Shown: positions 52,802 through 64,000 of the stretch, piece after piece
Position numbering within the stretch: the stretch's first letter is position 1
Layout: every line of letters begins with the position of its first letter
From: Brugia malayi
Taxonomy: Eukaryota > Nematoda > Chromadorea > Rhabditida > Onchocercidae
DNA: 64,000 nt
Direction: 5' to 3'
Assembly (NCBI RefSeq): GCF_000002995.4
Contig: NW_025062476.1
Location: forward strand, 1,433,501 to 1,497,500
The notes under the pieces: generated by a model
The model's database searches: none
Told to the model about the DNA's origin: nothing
Seen by the model: only the letters and a program-made list of their open reading frames with translations
Program-made: the position numbers and the translations under genes

Positions 52802-55239
52802 AAAATGTTTATTGGTACCAATTGGATGGTTGATTGGTTGATTTGTGTTGATTACGCTATTGTTAATAGCCAAGTTAATATAGATAGCTTCATGCAATTT
52901 TTCATTCCTTAAATTGTCCATCCTTCCAATTTCAGTTTCTTTTCGTCGTCTTCTTCCTTCGTTTTGCTTTATTATTGCTAGCAACAAATAAATCTCATCA
53001 AATGTAATTAATTAGTTTATTTATTTTTTTAAAAAAAAGTTAACATTCTTTTCTTCTGTTCACATTTCTTTTTGGTATCCGAAAATTTCATTAATGAAAT
53101 TACAAGTTTTGGTAAAATACCAAAAAAATCATACGACAAAAAAAGAAGAAGAAAAAGAAGCATTAGATAATATTTGATTGCAATAGTAACTATCGATATT
53201 GTAATTAATCCTTTTTTAGAATGCATTTTTTGAAATGTTATTAAAAGTATATTTATTTTTCATCTTTCATAAACTGATTATTGTTATTTCTTTTGAGTAA
53301 TACATTTTTCAGTACTAAAAATTAAAAAAAAAAAAAAAAAGAAAAGTTAAAAGTTATTAAATTGATTTTCAATAATTAAACATTGATAGATAAAATATGG
53401 TTGCAGTTTTTCAAAAATATTTTAAATTTCTTCAATAAATTCAAGAGCAGTTGTCGTAATTATCAACAAATTGTACTAGCCGATAATTATTTGTTATTTA
53501 CAGCTCTTTTCCAATTTGTTTACAATTCATTTCTATGTTTTAATCCTATTTCTTTTAGTACAATGAATAGCATCTTATAACATTAAGTAAAACTAAATTA
53601 TGGATATTTGAATTATCATTTCAATTGAATTTCATGATAGATTAGCTTGACAATGAAATAAATTTTGTGATGAATTTTCATTAAATCATTGTTTCATTGT
53701 GATTATCATTATTTTTTACAGCAATAAATGCAGAGATATTGTTGTATAATTGTTTTTTTTTTTTCCTTATATCTATGAAATTCAATTGATTTTTCTTGAC
53801 TTTGTAAAATTTGCATTTTAAAACGAATGAGAAAAAATTTTTAATCAAGGAAATTAAATTCTTTTTTCCTAAATTTTGTGCATAAAAAAGTGATTTGATT
53901 AGAATTGAAAATGATGAGTGAAGTATTAATGGATAATTGAATTTAAATTTCAAATCTGTTAGCTAGCTTAATTTTAATTTGAATTAGCTAAAATCATCAC
54001 TTCATACTTTTAATAGCAGCGATATTGTTACACTTTCTTAATGAATTTCACTAATTACAACAAAAATATTTAATCATTAGAAAATATACTGATAATTATA
54101 ACTTAGATTATGTTTTCTGCGTTAATCTTATTGGCAATTATAAAATAAATTGAAATTTCCTCCTTTTTTTTTTTTTTTTAATTTCCATGTCATTTTGAAT
54201 TTTGCTGTAAGTTTAGATTCAATTTTGGCAAAATAATTTAAATTGATAAAATAATAATCAAACATTTCTTTCATATTACTTTATAACAATCTTTCAGATA
54301 TGTCAACATAATACTGAATTTTTTTTGTATATTTTAAACAAAAATTATGGAATGAATTGAAAAAAAATTTTTTTTTTTAAATTTCTTTTTCACTTACATT
54401 AATTATCATTTTAATCTTGTTATAATTCGGAGGTTCAATTCGGAAAAATATTTTACCAAAAGTTGAGGTGAAAATAATAAAATTAACATATTTATTAAGA
54501 TCATACTTTTGGCAATTATTGATAATTGGAATTTCCCCTATAATATTTTTTTACTTTTTCTAAATTAGTAATTATTTAAGTAATTAAGAAGCCTACGAAA
54601 TAGACAGAAAATTAAGTAGTGCAGCTAATTTGCTCACAAAAAGATTAAATTAAACTATTATGCACTTTGAGAAATGATCTGAAAATTTTACACCATTTCA
54701 AGATGAGAAGATGTAATCTTTATACCTATAAACTGAAATTTATGGGTAGAATTAATTGTTGCGGGTAAAATAACAGTAAAGAAGAAAATGTTTATGCAAG
54801 TTTTCTCATTATTCTCCTTACTTCATTCGGATATAAAATCTTCTTCCTGAATTATTGATTTTACCCTTTTTTTTTTTCTTTATGAAAAATTAAGTGAAAT
54901 TTTATCGTCTTTAAAAATTTTTGAAATTTATTTTTCATTTCATAAAACTATTTTTGGAATTTCTTCAATTTCATGACTGATTGTCAAAGATTTTTGAAAT
55001 TTAAATCAAAAATTATTCAATAGCTTTTATTCTGTGCTTATTGTCAATAAAAAAAAAGAGAGAGAGAGAGAGGGAGAGAGAGAAGATACAGATTCTCGAA
55101 AGGTGGTATCGAGAGAGAAGCGGTGATGCAACAAGCTTAGCATTTTCATTGGTTCCACTGAAAAAAGTAAGCTCCACCTTTATGTGGTGCTAAGTTGATG
55201 CATACTTTCTTCTTCATACATCGCTATCAACCTTATCAT

Positions 55240-55295
55240 TATCATCAACAACAACAACAACAACAATAACAATAATAGCAACAATAATAACAATA
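55240..55295. repeat. CAA/AAT trinucleotide repeat
   Basis: CAA repeats grade into AATAAC-type repeats, next to a GC-richer island at 55080-55220. Confidence 0.85.
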
Positions 55296-56316
55296 AGGGT
55301 GTGATAATCAACTGATATTAATATTATTATTGTCATCGTCCGTGTCAACCTATCTGGTTCAATTCAATATATCATATTTTACATTCAATCTGAAAATTTT
55401 ACACCATTTCAAGATGAGCTCTTTTTTGATATATTTAATAAACGGTTGATGATTTATCGATTGATTGATTAATTGATCGATCGATTGGTTATTTTGTGAT
55501 TCTTTTTTAACAAAATCTGCTACACTTTTAATTCGCTGTAACTGATCAATAGTATCATTTATCTCATTTTGACTTCCTTCCTTCATTTTGGTATATTTCA
55601 TATCTAAAAGTTATTTTAGTATTAGAATTTATCTAAGAAAGATAATATAATCGGTTGTGCCTAGAACCTCGCACAAGTGCTTAAAAAAAGTTATCAGTTA
55701 AAAGTAATTAATATAGCAAGATCGTAACAATTATTCATCATTTAATTTTTTTAAGTTTATCTAGGCTTACAGTCAATGCTTGTATCTTTTGGCTATAATA
55801 TAAAGGTTAATTAAGAATATTCTAAAAAAGAAATTGAAAATGATCTGTCAAATTTATCTCTTATTTAATTGTTACGTTGCTTTAATTCATTTGATCTTCA
55901 CGACGAAGCAAAAAAAAGTTAACTTTCTACATTCCATCATATCCTCTATTTTCATTAGTATCAGATATTCAAAAGCTATTCATCTATTCATCCTAGTATT
56001 TTAGGAAAAAAGAGAAAAAAATTTTTTTTTTTTTTAATTTTGTTGATTATCCATAATTTTGCTGATTGAATTGATAAAATAAATGCAATTAAAATGAAGC
56101 ATTTCCTAAGTGATAGGAAAAGAAAAGGTTATGCTGTAGTTGAAGGAAGAAAAATTTGATATGATAAACTAAAGTTATGATATGTAAACAGTGCCCTTTC
56201 TCCTGTTGAAAAGTCGTAGAAGATTCGATTCTGTTATATTTCGATTATTATTTGCATTAGGAATCGATTCTCATCAAATTGTATGAATGGTGCTGCTATT
56301 TGTGATGGTGACGTTT

Positions 56317-56636
56317 GCTAAAATGGTACATTTTCCAAAATGATTTCCACAAATTTTCATCTTATCATTCTCAAACTTTTTGTCAAATGATAAAATTTAG
56401 TGATGAGATATTGTAAAGTAGTGATAAAATGCTAAAATGTATGTTTTCCAAAATGATTTCCACCTTATCATTCTCAAACTTTTTGTCAAATGATAAAATT
56501 TAGTGATGAGATATTGTAAAGTAGTGATAAAATGCTAAAATGTATGTTTTCCAAAATGATTTCCACCTTATCATTCTCAAACTTCTTGTCAAATGATAAA
56601 ATTTAGTGATGAGATATAGCAAAGTAGTGATAAAAT
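56317..56636. repeat. 103-bp tandem repeat, three copies
   Basis: Units begin at GCTAAAATG around 56317, 56431 and 56534. The first unit is about 11 bases longer. Units 2 and 3 are nearly identical, which suggests recent duplication. Confidence 0.92.
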
Positions 56637-57318
56637 TATAATGTTGAAAATATGCAAGCTAAAATATTTCATCAATAATTGCTTAATTGTACTTCAAAGC
56701 TTATTATCATTCGATCAGTGTTCTTTCTTTTTTTTTTCCAGTCAAAAATTTTCTTGTCACCAGCTATATTGCTTATTTCATATTGAGTTATACTTAAAAA
56801 TTTTTAAAGTAAGTTTTAACAAAAGTAATTTTTTTTTTTTTTTTGCATAATTAAATTATTTAAAATGCAGTAATCATTTTTATCACAGATTACTGATTAA
56901 TTTCCGTAGGACATAAGCATCAGTAAACAGTATACGAAGAATCAATAATTTGCACTTTTTCCATCTGTGCAATAATATAATTTTCATCAGAAATTATTTT
57001 TGATGTCAAAAATTGATTTCTATAAGAGTTAACAATAATGGCATTTAATCAACTTTTAAATTAAAAAAAAAAGAAATTCTTTCCTTTCAATAATACAATA
57101 TTGTATAGAAATAATTATAATCATAATAATAATAATAGTGATAATAAAAGCAATCATTAATATTATCAAAAATTACTAAAAAAAAAAAAAAAAAAAAAAT
57201 AAATTGATTTTAGGTTAAAAGAATTTGATTAGTGTTTTTTTTATTTTTAATTGCTATCTGCGCTGTTATTGGCATGCTGTGCAATTTTGACCAGTTCCAT
57301 CAAAATAACTGAGCAAAA

Positions 57319-57365
57319 GGGGGAGGGGGTAGAGGGGACAGGAGAGGGGGGACAGGAGAGGGGGG
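57319..57365 (+). other. G-rich tract capable of forming a G-quadruplex
   Basis: Runs of 5, 5, 4, 6 and 6 G residues are separated by short loops (A; TAGA; ACAGGAGA; ACAGGAGA). This satisfies the usual four-run G-quadruplex pattern. It is by far the most G-rich stretch of the window, in an AT-rich neighbourhood. The last two blocks are a GGACAGGAGAGGGG-type direct repeat. No gene is supported around it. Confidence 0.8.
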
Positions 57366-57540
57366 ACGAAAAGATGCAAAAGGAATTAAATTTTTCCAAT
57401 CATAAAATTTTAACACAAATGAAAATTTTTAATACGATGATTTGCCGATCGTTCATACTGTCAACAATGATTATATTTTGCTGTCCAGTTGATTTGTTCA
57501 CAGTTTATTTTGTTCCATCATTTCATCAATGTATGTAGAA

Positions 57541-57614
57541 GGACATACACATACATACATATACATACACAAACATACAAACATTCACATACATACACAC
57601 ACACACATACACAG
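57541..57614. repeat. CATA/CA microsatellite
   Basis: Mixed ACATAC and CACACA repeats follow a short unsupported frame. Confidence 0.9.
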
Positions 57615-59879
57615 ATAATAATCCACTTAGCAATATACCTCGAAATATAATTATCCTTTTTCAAAAATTCCTTTTGTTGGAAAAAATTAATCCGAAAAAT
57701 CTGAGTTGCTTATTTGATTAATGCTTTGCTCTACTGCATAATGTATCAGTTGAATTTAATCCGGTCTTTTTCATCTTTTTTTTCTTTTTCTTTCCGGCAA
57801 AAGATAGCTTACATTGATAAGCAAATTTTTGTTGTCATTTCTGTTTGTTTGTTTTTTTAATAAAATTTCTCAATTTTTTTTCATGTTTTTATTCAAAATT
57901 GAACCATTTTCAAGTCAAATTATACAGCCATCACTAGGAGGAAATTGAAAAATGTTATTTTTAAAATTAACATTTATCTATTTTTCACTAAAAATTGATT
58001 TTATGTTTACTCAAAATATTGAATAAATTGATTTTGCATTGAATTTCAAAATATTGCATTGAATTTATTAATTAAGGATAAAGTATTTAATGGGCGCAAT
58101 TTGTTCCTTGTAAAAATATGCTTCTACTTTTTTCTTCAATTTTCTTCAATAAAAGTATTATATGTGTTTTTGTTTTTTTTTTTTTATTCTTTCTTTTCTA
58201 AGAAAATATCAGGATTATAGTGATTAATTAATCTGAAATATCAGTATACTGATTACAGTAGTGCTAAAAATGTGACAAAATCTATTATTTAAATTATATG
58301 TGATCTTATCTTTTAATTATCTCTCTTCTTTTTTTATAACTAAATTTAATTCATTGAAAATGATAGATGTGTTGACAATTAGAGAAGTGGACACAGTTAA
58401 TCTTATAATGCATATTCGATCATATGCAAATTTCATCTATCAATTTATATTATACAATCATTTCTGTCTAATTTGAATATTTACATTAAATTGATACTTT
58501 TCTTTCATTTTACTATAAAAATGCATTTATTAAATTCATTTTTATTTTTCAAATCATTTTAAATATTCAAAATATGCTCATATTATAATTAGAAAAGATT
58601 AGATATAAAGAAGTATAAATTTAGATAAACAAATATTTCACAAGAAACACTTCATAAAAAGAGAAGATAAATGATGCAAAAAAGAAAACAAAAAAACAGG
58701 AAGCAATTAAAATGCATACATATTATTTTACTGTTGAAAATTAATAAAAAAAATAATTAAACAATTAGTTTGGAAAAAATAAAGTAAATCTTAAAAAAAA
58801 AAAAAAAAAAAAAGAAATCACTTACAAAGTAATTGTTAATAAGAATGTCTTCGTTTTTTTTTTTTCTTTTTTTTTTAAGAAATATACATTTCCCTTCTAA
58901 TTTTTCTCTTCCTTCTTTTCCCCTTTCTTTTCATTGCTTTGCTTTCTTCGTGTTTTCATTTAACACAAAGCAATAACTACCTACCATAATAAAGCTTTTC
59001 ATTCACTATTTTCCATCAAACGTTTTTCGTTTTCATCATTCCTTTCTTTGTTACCTAATAAAAATATAAATTTATTCAATTAGATTTGATCTATTCAATG
59101 TTGCACTTGTCATCCCTCTCTCCATTTTTCTCCCTCTCCCTCTCCCTTTTCTCATCTTCATTTACCTGCTTATTCTGTTTATCACCTAGTCAATTTGAAT
59201 CCATTAAGCAATTACTTTTAAGAAGCTAAGCTTCTTTTTCTCTTGGCATATTTTAATGGCTATTTTTTGATGTGAAAATTTTAATAAAATAAATTGTCAT
59301 ATTGCAATAAGCATTAAATTGCATTATTTTATGTTCTCTTACAGGTGAAAAATGATAATGGATGGATAAATTTTGATTTAGACTTACCAATAAAAAATTT
59401 GCTTATCTTTTTTTATTTTTCTTTTTTTTTTCCTTTTTTTTTGGTATCAATGGGAAAATAATAATTATTTAATAAAAGACTATGCCATCTTTTTTTTTTT
59501 TTTTCTATTTTTAGCTAAAATGTGAGAAAAAAGTGTCCATTACAAATAAAAAATAAAGCCAATCATTACTACTATTTATCACTTCTTTGTTCAATCTTTA
59601 ATATTATTTTTCTTTTTTTCTTTTTTGTTTTGATTAAATTAAAAATTTAAACTTTTTCTTTTCAATTTTTTTTTTTTTTTATCATTAAAATCAAATTTTT
59701 TTTTCAATTCGAAAGAAATATTATTTGGTGAAATTTTGAATTTTTGTTTTCTTTTGTTTTGAAAAATTGTTTTTGCTCATTCAAATATTCAATCGATAAA
59801 AATGATACATTTTCGAGAGTAATCATACATTTTTAAAAGTCATTTATTGATGAACAGAAACAACTTACCATATACCTCG

Positions 59880-59916
<37 letters not shown>

Positions 59917-60034
59917 GCTGCTACTTCATCAAAAAGTAACGCCCATTTTGCATGATGAGAAAATAGAAAAGATGTAGCAATTCATTGAATTTATATTTGC
60001 TCATAGAAACTAATTTCTTTTTTTTTTTTTAGAA

Positions 60035-60329
60035 AGTAGAGTAAGTTGGAAGAAAAGTAAAGTAAGTAAAGTAAAATAAGGTAAAGTAAAGTAAGATGGA
60101 AGAGAAGTAAAGTAAAGTAAAGTAAGATGGAAGAGAAGTAAAGTAAAGTAAGATGGAAGAAAAGTAAAGTAGGTAAAGTAAAATAAAGTAAGATGGAAGA
60201 AAAGTAAAGTAAAATAAATTAAGATGGAAGAAAAGTAAAGTAAGGTAAAGTAAGATGGAAGAAAAGTAAAGTAAGTAAAGTAAAATAAAGTAAGATGGAA
60301 GAAAAGTAAAGTAAAGTAAGATGGAAAAG
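60035..60329. repeat. AAGTAAAGTAAGATGGAAGA-type minisatellite
   Basis: About 295 bases of AAGTAAAGTA blocks separated by AAGATGGAAGA, arranged irregularly in units of roughly 20-50 bases. A long Tyr/Phe/Leu minus-strand frame here is a consequence of the repeat. Confidence 0.93.
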
Positions 60330-61467
60330 TTTTGAATTGTAATTACTCTTATTATTACATTCAAATGTTATTTTGTTAATTTTTTATTTTTTTGAAACAG
60401 ATGAAAATTGTTGATCTCATCTGTATTCGATTCATTGATATTGTTAAAATGATTTGAAATGATAAAGAATAAATTTTGTGAAATTTATTTGGTATATTTT
60501 TAGCATTTCAATAAAATTAAATTTGAAATGAGAATATTTCTGATATTTTTCAATGATAATATTTCTTAAATATATTATTATTATCATTCATTATAAGTTT
60601 TCATCTTAATTGTTATTTTAACATTTACTCAAATTTTTAGTTCCTATTTTTATTCCTTCTCATTATTTAATTCATCTTCTCATTTATTATAATAATATTT
60701 TATATTTAATTCATACTTAAAGTAAGGGTAAATTCTTATTAATGATTAAATATATGACAAAATTTTCATGTTTCTTTCTTTTTTCTTTTTATTATAGGAA
60801 ATGAATGAACAATTTTCTCATCGATACTTACTCTTCGAGAAACTTTGTTATCACTTTTGATTAATTTAATAAACTGTTTCCACCTCCGACGGATATTTTT
60901 GCTAATTTGAAATTATCACTTGCAAAATCTTTTTATGTATTTGAAAAGTACAAAAAAATATGATTTCATATTACTCTTCATTAATTTAAAATCCTAGAAA
61001 TGAGGAATTTGATGATGTTTATAATTTATGAAATAATTTTTATGCAGAAATCATTTACAGTAGTGATTTATGAACTGTAAGATTCCAAAAAAGTATATTA
61101 AATTTCCCAAACGATTTCTTTAATTCTTCTTGAAATACTGATAGTTTTATAAAAAATCAAAACTAAAAGAAAAACTAAAAGCTACGAGATTAAAAAAAAA
61201 AAAAAAAAGAAAAAAATTTATTCAAATCATACTTTTTTAACGTTTTTTTTTTTTAAATTTTAATTACTATTTCAGCATTCTCCTATTAAAATAAACTGTA
61301 CTGTAGCTTTTAAGAATTTGAAATTTATCTATTTAAAATGTAACTACTAGACATCTTCATCAATAATGTTTATGTTTAATTATTAAACTTTAATTTCTTA
61401 TTCCTGTTTGAAATTTTTAAATTATTTTTAATTTTGAGACTTACTGAAATAAAATCGATTTGACAGT

Positions 61468-61490
61468 TTCTCTCTCTCTCTCTCTCTCTC
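61468..61490. repeat. CT dinucleotide microsatellite upstream of the putative regulator
   Basis: About 11 TC units, roughly 150 bases before the proposed start codon. Confidence 0.9.
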
Positions 61491-61642
61491 CCTTTCTCTT
61501 TTCCGGTAATTTAGTGATCTATGATTCTAATTAGGTTTTCAATAGTTTACCATCACGAACGTTTAACATTATATTTCTTTACAATTTCTCTACAGTAATC
61601 GCTTGCTTGCCTTTTTCAGTATATTTCATCAAGTATCATTCA

Positions 61643-63099
61643 ATGAATTCATTTTTTTCGGATGCTACAAGTTCGGTTGTTGCAACCAAAACATTGGTAA
61701 TTATTTAAAAATTTAATTTATCATCAATTTTATTATCAATTTTATTATCATGATAACACATAAATTCATTATAACAATTTTTTTTTTCTTTTTCTTTTCT
61801 TTTCTTTTTTGTAAAACTATGAAAATTTTAAAGAATTCAATATTATTCGTAATTTGTTTCAAATTTAAAAATTTTTTAGGGTTCATCATCATCATTATCA
61901 TCATCATCATCATCGGCATCATCATCAACTTCATCAGTATTAGCAACAGTGCAACATACTCGTCAACGTAAATCAACATCACCATCCAGTCCAGAAAATA
62001 AACAATCGGAAGAAGTTTGTGAAATGAAACGATTTCGAAGTACAAGCAATCAGGATAAAACTAATAGCACTACTACCAGTATCAAAAATAAAAATAATGC
62101 TTATAGTATAACGAAATTGTTGGAAAAGAAAGAACCAAGTAGCAGTCGTGCCAGGTTTGAAATTATTTTAGATTAGTTGAATTAAATATATTTTTTTTTT
62201 TTTTATTACAGTATTGATTTTTTTATCATTTTTAATGATAAATATTAGCTGTTTATTTTGGATTTTTTTCTTCCTTTTTTTTTTTTTTAACCAGAAATTT
62301 ATAAATTTGACAAATGATAATAATTCAATTAGATATCGTTTTTCATTTGCAGCAGTTCATCAGCAAGTGATGATGATAATGGAGCAATTGGTCGCTGTCA
62401 TTCCACTGATGATGATGGCAGTCGGTTAGTTTGATCAAATTAAAATTAACTAAAAATTCTTCTCTTTCACTAAAGCAAAAGCTTTTACCACCAAAAATAA
62501 ATAAATAAATAAACAAATATAAACAAAAATTAAAGTAATATTGCTCTGAAAACATTTGAAAATGACTTCCTCAAAAGTAGTTTTCTGTTTTTTTTTTTCC
62601 TCCATTCACAGCTAATTCAGATGTACTGATTTGGCTGAATTTGGACGTACTGTCACTTGGCCACATTTTTTCGCAGCTGGACCATCAGCTTTTACAATTC
62701 CTCATGCAGCTAATTCATTAATAGATTCAAATTCATTTGCTAATGCTATTGCCGCTGCTGCTGTTGGCGCTGATGGACAAGATTTATCACAAGTTCAACA
62801 GATTCAAGTTAATAAATAATAATTTCTTTTTATTTCATGTATAATTTTTGTGGCTACAGTGTTATAGTATTATACTATCCTTTATGAAATCAATTAATTT
62901 TATATATTTGAAATTATTAATTTGACAATTTATAACAAAAATTCCCATCTTTCATTTTATGCTGTATTTAATTAGTTTAAATTAAACTAATTTCAGAACG
63001 CCTATTTATCATATATTCTTGGTACATCGATGACAGCTGCTGCACCAGTGATACCGCATCACCATCCCCTGCATATCATGGTAGCACCATCCGATACTG
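61643..63099 (+). CDS. 5' part of a Ser/Ala-rich putative transcription regulator (runs off window)
   Basis: Exons 61643-61696, 61880-62154, 62353-62424, 62621-62807 and 62997-63099, phase-consistent; the last ends in phase 1 with a GTACAT donor, so coding continues past 64000. The protein starts MNSFFSDATSSVV, then a poly-Ser run encoded by TCA repeats (61884-61930) and a basic Ser-rich stretch. AYSITKLLEKKE follows at about residue 100; YSITKLL fits the eh1 Groucho-binding pattern (F/Y-x-I-x-x-L-L). An acidic DDD patch, TWPHFFAAGPSAF, an Ala run and a His/Pro stretch come next. This composition resembles the N-terminal part of homeodomain or forkhead repressors, but the DNA-binding domain is not in the window. 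At exon 4 the first AG would give an immediate stop, so the second AG at 62620 is used. Confidence 0.68.
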
Positions 63100-64000
63100 G
63101 TACATTTATCATTTTTATCTGCATTTTTTCTTCTGGATCTTAAATAAATTATTTAGTAAATTTCAATAGTAACCACTTCTGCAAGTTTTCAATCCCTTAT
63201 ATATCTTAATCATTTTTTTTTTTTTCAAAACAAAAGTTCTTCGAAATGAATTTTTTCATCTTCAGAATCTTATCGTAACTTTTCTTCAAAATTTAGCATT
63301 TTGAAAAATTGATTTGTGATTTCAAAGTGTTGGCAATTAAACTGTTTGAAAGTTTGATTAGTGCTCAGCAAGTTTTCAATTTAATCGATTTCCTAATCGC
63401 TCATTAGCATTTTTTTGAAGAGTTAAAAATCTGAATATTTAAGAGAAAATTTTCTTCTGAATACCTAAACCTTTTTAATTTAATTTATAAAAGATGAGAG
63501 AAAGAGAGAGAGAGAGAGGGAGAAAGAAGAAAAAAGGAAATGTGAGAGAGGATTTGAATGATGATGATGGAATCGTTAAAAGATGACAGCAGATGTTTCT
63601 AACTGAATGACTAAGTTTGATGAGTAGATACATATATCAAATTATTAAATATGTTAATTTGGTATGTTTATATTTGCTGTAAATAGATGAATGAGCATTA
63701 CTAAATTATTCATTAAAAATTAATTTGCTAAAATTGATATATTCTAATTGTCTTTCTTCTTTAATTAGCCAATATGCGTAGTAATTATTTTGCAAATTCA
63801 TTGTGTCTCTTTTTAAAATTGAATAATTTTCTAATGATTAGGATAAAATGAGAAGAAAAAAAAAATGTCAAATATATGCTAAATAAAGCGATGTAAATGA
63901 TCTGCGAAGCTAAAATTTATGTGGAGATAATTAGAAGTAATTATATCTTGTCATATATTTAAATTAATGGCTGTAGTAAAACAAACGTATAACCCAGTTT
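63100..64000. other. Presumed intron of the putative regulator
   Basis: No phase-compatible exon was recognised before the right edge. The stretch holds a GA microsatellite near 63495-63520 and AT-rich DNA. Confidence 0.5.

Larger units (their letters stand above)
40877..57318. other. Gene-poor, microsatellite-rich region (left part of a 21-kb desert)
   Basis: I found no exon chain on either strand. The region is dominated by A/T homopolymers (for example a T run of about 30 at 49919-49950), ATT, CAA, CAT and CT repeats and several minisatellites listed separately. Slightly GC-richer islands at 42950-43020, 44225-44280, 46138-46180, 48045-48110, 49430-49520 and 55080-55220 have no supported gene but are the places to test for short exons or RNAs. 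Confidence 0.55.
57615..61642. other. Gene-poor region (right part of the desert)
   Basis: No exon is supported. The content is T/A homopolymers, a CT tract at about 59118-59150, the TAAAG-type minisatellite and AT-rich DNA. The last few hundred bases presumably hold the promoter of the putative regulator starting at 61643. Confidence 0.55.

Noticed and set aside
52709..52912. Poly-His frame (plus) and poly-Met frame (minus)
   Set aside because: Both come from a CAT/CAC microsatellite and lack exon signals. A metal-binding protein was considered and dropped.
57251..57538. 95-aa frame with a secretion-signal-like start (LLSALLLACCAIL)
   Set aside because: The frame begins with TTG after a stop, with no ATG before the G-rich tract and no upstream acceptor. 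The middle is the G-rich repeat.
60029..60364. 111-aa minus-strand frame rich in LYFTFLPSYFILLY
   Set aside because: It is produced by the AAGTAAAG/ATGGAAGA minisatellite; repeat-driven, not protein-like.
61713..62045. 110-aa minus-strand frame with poly-Met over the TCA repeat
   Set aside because: It is antisense to a spliced plus-strand exon chain that is phase-consistent.
1..64000. Transposase, reverse transcriptase, viral or CRISPR features
   Set aside because: I looked for catalytic motifs, long terminal repeats, target-site duplications and spaced direct repeats and found none that I could defend.

Overview
This window is AT-rich nuclear DNA from a nematode, most likely a filarial or other spirurid worm. 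The evidence is eukaryotic spliced genes with many short GT-AG introns and T-rich TTTCAG-type acceptors, very frequent A/T homopolymers and GA/CT or CAT microsatellites, a patched-related (PTR) transporter-like gene of the nematode-expanded type, and isolated Pol III tRNA genes. I joined exons by hand from reading frame and splice phase. Every multi-exon model below closes in frame. The species assignment is an inference.

Layout. 293-2612 (+): an acidic protein gene with a signal-peptide-like start and three tandem, phase-compatible, 272-nt zinc-finger terminal exons. 3890-13152 (-): a 17-exon patched-related/sterol-sensing-domain protein of 966 aa, with tRNA-Val and tRNA-Lys nested in intron 3. 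14905-14976 (+): tRNA-Ala. 16346-19966 (-): lin-54, the CXC-domain DNA-binding subunit of the DREAM/MuvB complex, 469 aa in 10 exons. 19967-23855: non-coding, with two minisatellites. 23856-27928 (-): a secreted 550-aa protein with an IgGFc-binding-N-terminal-like region and a Thr-rich tail. 29278-29526 (-): a possible small gene divergent from 29674-34847 (+), a 702-aa MBT-MBT-SLED-SAM Polycomb-type protein (Scm-like). 36152-40751 (+): an unidentified coiled-coil-type protein of about 325 aa. 40752-61642: about 21 kb with no convincing exon, full of microsatellites and minisatellites. 61643 to beyond the right edge (+): the 5' part of a Ser- and Ala-rich putative transcription regulator with an eh1-like motif.

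The genes are independent eukaryotic units, not an operon. Two encode chromatin or cell-cycle repression factors (LIN-54; the MBT/SLED/SAM protein), one is a membrane protein, one is secreted, and two are probable regulators. No viral, transposon-coded or CRISPR feature was seen. The most distinctive structures are the triplicated zinc-finger terminal exons, the retained Scm-type Polycomb architecture, the nested tRNAs, a decayed partial exon copy in an MBT-gene intron, and a G-rich quadruplex-capable tract in the AT-rich desert.
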